Origin: Clostridia bacterium
GTDB lineage: Bacteria; Bacillota; Clostridia; Christensenellales; DTU072
DNA length: 8,348 nucleotides
Assembly (NCBI GenBank): GCA_028703745.1
Contig: JAQVME010000048.1
Coordinates: 1-8,348 of the forward strand
Direction of reading: 5' to 3'
Part shown: piece by piece, positions 5,076-8,348 of the stretch
How positions within the stretch are numbered: the first letter of the stretch is position 1
How the letters are laid out: each line of letters opens with the position of its first letter
Translations under genes and position numbers: made by a program
Notes under the pieces: model-generated
Databases searched by the model: none
Told to the model about the DNA's origin: nothing
Seen by the model: the letters and a program-made list of their open reading frames with translations, nothing else

Positions 5076-6410
5076 ATGATAAAAAGAATTTCAGTTTTTA
5101 TAGTTATTGCAATAACGGTATTTTGCTGCATGTTATTGAGTGGTTGCCACGAGCAGCCACCTGCCGACGATGCCGCCGGCTTCCGTTTTGCCTTGCAAGG
5201 TGAAGAATACGCAGTAACAGGGTATGACGGCAACACAGAAATAACCGTGCCTGCCACATATAAAGGAAAGCCCGTTACCTCCATAACCGAAAGCGCCTTT
5301 CACAATAGCAACGTAAGCAGAGTCATTATTTCCGACGGCATAAAAACCATTGGCAACAATGCCTTTGCCGCCGCAAGCGGACTCTACTATATTTATATTT
5401 CAAAAAGCGTCACAACAATAGGCGACAACATCTTTTCCGAATGCTCGGCTCTCACAGAAATAGAGGTGGACGAAGGCAATCCCAGTTTTTCAAGTCTTGA
5501 CGGCAACCTGTATGACAAACAACGAAAAAAACTTCTTGCCTACAGCATGGGCGGCGCGGCAAAGGATTTCACCTTGCCCGAAGGCGTGGAAGAAATCAAA
5601 CCCTACGTGTTTTACAGCTGCTATTCCCTCAACAACCTTATACTGCCCTCAACGCTTGCCGTCATAGGTGAGCTTGCCTTGGCAGGCTCGTCAGTCTCTG
5701 CTTTTGAAGTCGCCACGGGCAACACGGTCTTTTCGTCTTTGAACGGTATATTGTTCAGCGATAGCGGCACCGCCATATACAGCTACCCCTCATCAAAAAC
5801 AAATGAATCATTTGAAGTCGACGGCGCAATAAAAAAGATATATGCCGATGCCTTCGCTTACTCCCCGATAAAAACGCTTACCCTTGCAGAGGGTATCGAG
5901 GAAATTGGAGACAGGGCGTTCATGCACAGCGCTTTAGAAGAAATAGTCATCCCCTCGACCGTATCAACAATTGGGGAAAGCCCCTTCCAAAATTGCACAA
6001 AGCTTACTGAGATTATTGTATCCGATTACAACTCAGCATATCAGGACCTTGACGGCAACCTTTATAACAAACAAGGAAGCCTATTCATTGCCTACGCCGC
6101 CGCCAAGCCAAGCCTTTCGTTTTCGCTTCCCGCGGGCATCACCGAAATATCAGAGTTTGCTTTTTTTGGCGCACAGTATCTCGAGGAGGCGGAGCTACCC
6201 GCCTCATTGACAAAAATCGGCGGCAACGCCTTTGAGAGCTTTTCTTTACGTACCATTGTACTCAACTGCGCCCAGCCTCCCGATATCGAAGACACTACGT
6301 TCGCATATTTGGACAGGCTTAGAATATACGTTCCCGACAACAAAGGACAACTTTTTAAGGACACATGGACAGTCTTTGAAGGTATCATACGTGAATTTCA
6401 CGAAAGATAA
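5076..6410 (+). CDS. BspA-like leucine-rich-repeat (LRR_5) surface lipoprotein
   Basis: This 444-residue protein is predicted to be exported. Residues 1-23 form a lipoprotein signal peptide (basic MIKR, hydrophobic core) ending in LSGC, with C24 the lipidated cysteine. The rest consists of LRR_5/BspA repeats of about 23 residues with recurring forms such as ITESAFHNSNVSRVIIS, KTIGNNAFAAASGL and LPSTLAVIGELAL, closed by a YLDRLRIYVPDNKG cap (411-424). Three repeats are interrupted by a related insert, DGNLYDKQRKKLLAY-like, at 130-156, 211-237 and 315-341. BspA-type proteins act in adhesion and binding to host or matrix proteins in gut and oral bacteria; the actual ligand here is unknown. The gene is monocistronic with its own promoter and converges on the sugar transporter gene, with only 19 bases between the stops. 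It is outer-leaflet-anchored; no LPXTG or transmembrane C-terminus is present. Confidence 0.92.
   Translation: MIKRISVFIVIAITVFCCMLLSGCHEQPPADDAAGFRFALQGEEYAVTGYDGNTEITVPATYKGKPVTSITESAFHNSNVSRVIISDGIKTIGNNAFAAASGLYYIYISKSVTTIGDNIFSECSALTEIEVDEGNPSFSSLDGNLYDKQRKKLLAYSMGGAAKDFTLPEGVEEIKPYVFYSCYSLNNLILPSTLAVIGELALAGSSVSAFEVATGNTVFSSLNGILFSDSGTAIYSYPSSKTNESFEVDGAIKKIYADAFAYSPIKTLTLAEGIEEIGDRAFMHSALEEIVIPSTVSTIGESPFQNCTKLTEIIVSDYNSAYQDLDGNLYNKQGSLFIAYAAAKPSLSFSLPAGITEISEFAFFGAQYLEEAELPASLTKIGGNAFESFSLRTIVLNCAQPPDIEDTTFAYLDRLRIYVPDNKGQLFKDTWTVFEGIIREFHER
5496..5522 (+). repeat. First copy of LRR-insert repeat (second copy 6048-6074)
   Basis: The codons for LDGNLYDKQ (141-149) and LDGNLYNKQ (325-333) are nearly identical in DNA; 14 bases starting at 5496 and 6048 match exactly. 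The copies are 552 bases (184 residues) apart, with a more diverged copy (LNGILFSDS, 222-230) between them. This indicates internal duplication of a larger LRR module. Confidence 0.75.
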
Positions 6411-6429
6411 ATGTTATCCCATAAAATGA

Positions 6430-7911
6430 TTATTTGGTTATCCATAAGTCGTCGGCGTCTTTGCCGCTGACCTTTTCACAAATGCTGATTTCCTCGGGCA
6501 ACAATTTCAATCGGGAGCAATCGGCTTTTTTGGTGAGCAATTTCTTTATGGTGCCATGAGCGTTTTCGTCCAACGCATATGACTTTGAGACAAAAATCAT
6601 TATTACACAAAAAATTATGGGAATACCGCAAAGCATAATTTTTACCGCAATCATTGAAGCAAGCGTAGCCTGTTCCGGAGACGCGTTGTCCGTATCCAAA
6701 CCGAACACCTGCAAAATGAAGCCGAAGCAAGCCAGCGCTATGCCGCCGACTATTTTTTTACCCATAGTTGTCAGCCCGGAGTTTATGCCCTCGCGGCGTT
6801 TGCCAAAAGTCATTTCGTCCACGTCGGCAAGGTCAGGAAGTAGCGCCATGGGCACAAAGCCAAGACACGATACTCCCGCGCCCATAAGCGAAACCGCGAC
6901 AAGAGTTACCCATACCGGAGTAGAAGGAGTAACAAACAGCAGAATTACCGACGCCGCCACTATGAGAGGCAGGTCGAGGAGATAGGGGCGGTGCTTGTTG
7001 TACTTTTTCATAAGCACAACGTTAATGGGAAAAAATCCTATCTCTACCGCGCCCTTAAGGTTTACGACGACAAATACCAGCGTGAAGCCGAATAGAAAGT
7101 TCTCTATGTTGCCATAAATGAGATAAACAAATATGACCATAGCCGAAAGTATGGCATTCGAGACAAAGGCGCCCGAGAGATTTAAGATATAATATTTTCT
7201 GTAGGTACTGTTCGACAGCACCTCCTTATAATTGTGAAACACCTGGCGAAGAGTAAGCCTTTTTTCGAGCGCAAGCCGCGGCTTTTCCTTTGTGCCGAAA
7301 AAGGTGACAAGCAGTGGCAACGCAAAAAACGCGCCAAGCACCAAACCGAGAATGACAAAGTTCGGCTGAAAAGCAGGGGATAGAGGGTTATCTTTTGTTA
7401 TCGGCACCAGCGCCTCATATATATAGGTCGAAACAACGCACGCCACGCCGGAAAAAATCATTCTCATCGACGAATAGTCCGTCCTCTCTTTGTAGCCGTC
7501 TACCATACGAGGCAGCAATGCTTCATAGGGTACCATTGCTATGGTGTATGCGGTATTGAACAGCACGTACGCGAACGAGAAATACAGGAACTTTCCCCAA
7601 ACGGAGCCAATTCCCCAACCGTACCACATCATAAAATACGCCACAAATACCGGTATTACCGCTATGGCAAAGTATGGCCGACAAGCGCCCCAGCGCGTTT
7701 TCGTTCGGTCGACAATGATGCCCATAATCGGGTCGCTGATGCCGTCCCAGATTTTTGCCGCGGCAATGGCGAGTCCGGCAAGCGCCGGAGGCAACCCCAT
7801 TACAAAGGTGAGAAAGGTAAGATAATAAAGGGATAAAACCTGCGCCACTCCGCCTCCGAGCATATCGGCGGCGGAATATGTAAGCATTCCAACCAGCTTT
7901 TTTTTCTTCAT
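6430..7911 (-). CDS. GPH-family (MelB-like) sugar:cation symporter
   Basis: This 493-residue, about 12-helix major-facilitator protein belongs to the glycoside-pentoside-hexuronide:cation symporter family. It imports sugars, glycosides or uronides with Na+ or H+. Signature positions are YSAADMLGG with D16 (aligned by eye with MelB sugar-binding Asp19), WDGISDP (55-61) with D56 and D60 matching the MelB cation-site aspartates 55 and 59, MGIIVDRTKTRWG (63-75) and RPY (78-80), and the loop VPYEALLPRM (127-136) then ERTDYSSMRM (142-151). A hydrophilic tail of about 50 residues follows the last helix; the end is cytoplasmic in this family. The start has AAGGAAG (7922-7916) just upstream. It begins 19 bases after the acyltransferase stop, so the two are probably co-transcribed. 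The substrate cannot be read from the sequence, and no glycosidase is in view. Confidence 0.92.
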   Translation of the reverse strand: MKKKKLVGMLTYSAADMLGGGVAQVLSLYYLTFLTFVMGLPPALAGLAIAAAKIWDGISDPIMGIIVDRTKTRWGACRPYFAIAVIPVFVAYFMMWYGWGIGSVWGKFLYFSFAYVLFNTAYTIAMVPYEALLPRMVDGYKERTDYSSMRMIFSGVACVVSTYIYEALVPITKDNPLSPAFQPNFVILGLVLGAFFALPLLVTFFGTKEKPRLALEKRLTLRQVFHNYKEVLSNSTYRKYYILNLSGAFVSNAILSAMVIFVYLIYGNIENFLFGFTLVFVVVNLKGAVEIGFFPINVVLMKKYNKHRPYLLDLPLIVAASVILLFVTPSTPVWVTLVAVSLMGAGVSCLGFVPMALLPDLADVDEMTFGKRREGINSGLTTMGKKIVGGIALACFGFILQVFGLDTDNASPEQATLASMIAVKIMLCGIPIIFCVIMIFVSKSYALDENAHGTIKKLLTKKADCSRLKLLPEEISICEKVSGKDADDLWITK

Positions 7912-7930
7912 AAGTCTTCCTTATAGGCAA

Positions 7931-8348
7931 TTAAAAGATGAACGTTCCTGTGGCGATATACGTCACTAAGGCGATGAGGGCGAACAGCACCACCTGCAAG
8001 CCCAAATAAATAATCAGAGAGTACCGCCCCGCCACCGTAAAGGGCTTGTGCCATACTCCGTCGAGAGAGGGCATCAGCGATTTTCTCTTCGGATACAGCA
8101 AAGGCGCCAGCCCCGCGCCGAAGAAGAAAAAGGAAATAAAGGGGAACAGCGGAAAATAATCGGCAGTAGCCCAGCTGTAAACGTTAAAAAACAGACCCAG
8201 CCATTGCTTGTCCGTTGTTATATACGAACTCTGATAATCTTGAGCATAGAGGCTTCTATTGTATTTATTGTTTATCCAAATGAACAAGAAACTCAGCGCC
8301 AGACAAACTATTCCCAGCGTTAAATCAGAAAGCCTCTTGCTGTGCTCT
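7931..8348 (-). CDS. HGSNAT_cat (DUF1624) family membrane acyltransferase, C-terminal part
   Basis: Only the last 138 residues are visible; the frame is open to the right edge, so the true start lies outside. The part seen has helices at about GIVCLALSFLFIWI near the edge, ADYFPLFPFISFFFFGAGLAPLLY in the middle, and a C-terminal GRYSLIIYLGLQVVLFALIALV. The DYFPLFPF...G...LLY and GR-SL-IYL-QV pattern is typical of the C-terminal end of DUF1624 proteins related to heparan-alpha-glucosaminide N-acetyltransferase, which transfer acetyl groups across the membrane to sugars. The catalytic histidine region would be upstream of the window. A TTG at 8287 could start a shorter product, but this would cut a membrane helix and is unlikely. 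It lies 19 bases before the sugar symporter, suggesting one transcript and a linked role in sugar or glycan handling. The family call is moderately sure. Confidence 0.75.
   Translation of the reverse strand, partial: EHSKRLSDLTLGIVCLALSFLFIWINNKYNRSLYAQDYQSSYITTDKQWLGLFFNVYSWATADYFPLFPFISFFFFGAGLAPLLYPKRKSLMPSLDGVWHKPFTVAGRYSLIIYLGLQVVLFALIALVTYIATGTFIF

Noticed and set aside
7931..8287. A complete 118-residue protein starting at TTG 8287
   Set aside because: The same frame stays open to the window edge and the TTG falls in the middle of a hydrophobic helix, so this is the 3' part of a longer gene.
1..8348. CRISPR arrays, tRNA/rRNA genes, insertion sequences or prophage genes
   Set aside because: No regularly spaced repeats, cloverleaf, transposase or integrase sequence was found on reading both strands.

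Overview
The window looks like a chromosomal segment of an uncultured anaerobic Clostridia-type Firmicute. The support is the rpsF-ssb-rpsR gene order with a leader resembling the S6:S18-binding RNA, strong GGAG-type ribosome binding sites, near-consensus sigma-A promoters with 17-nt spacers, and several surface proteins typical of gut-associated Clostridia (a BspA-like leucine-rich-repeat lipoprotein and an Fn3-like repeat protein). No mobile element, CRISPR array, tRNA or rRNA was seen. No intergenic stretch exceeds 300 bases.

Layout. (1) Positions 1-3048, minus strand: a 744-residue type II membrane protein with an acidic, repeat-rich cytoplasmic tail and a large extracellular beta-rich part. 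It overlaps by ATGA a small CXXC thioredoxin-fold protein. A CcdA-type thiol electron-transfer membrane protein follows, cut by the window edge and with its own promoter. (2) 3049-3243: a divergent promoter region. (3) 3244-3726, plus strand: a flavodoxin-domain protein with its own promoter. (4) 3763-4970: the rpsF-ssb-rpsR operon, with a perfect-spacing promoter, a structured leader and an intrinsic terminator; its S18 carries a 16-residue insertion made of an imperfect 8-residue tandem repeat. (5) 5019-6410, plus strand: the BspA-like lipoprotein. (6) 6430-8348, minus strand: a GPH-family sugar:cation symporter preceded by the C-terminal end of an HGSNAT_cat (DUF1624) membrane acyltransferase, probably one operon whose promoter lies outside the window.

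Function. The left third can be read as a thiol-redox group: cytoplasmic CXXC protein, then CcdA, moving reducing equivalents outward. It is translationally coupled to a surface protein whose five cysteines all lie on the predicted outer side. The central operon is ribosome and replication housekeeping with probable S6:S18 autoregulation. The right end is sugar uptake plus glycan acylation. No clearly new system was proven. The most unusual items are the S18 insertion, the thioredoxin/CcdA/surface-protein association, and the competing pairings plus an 18-codon reading frame in the rpsF leader.
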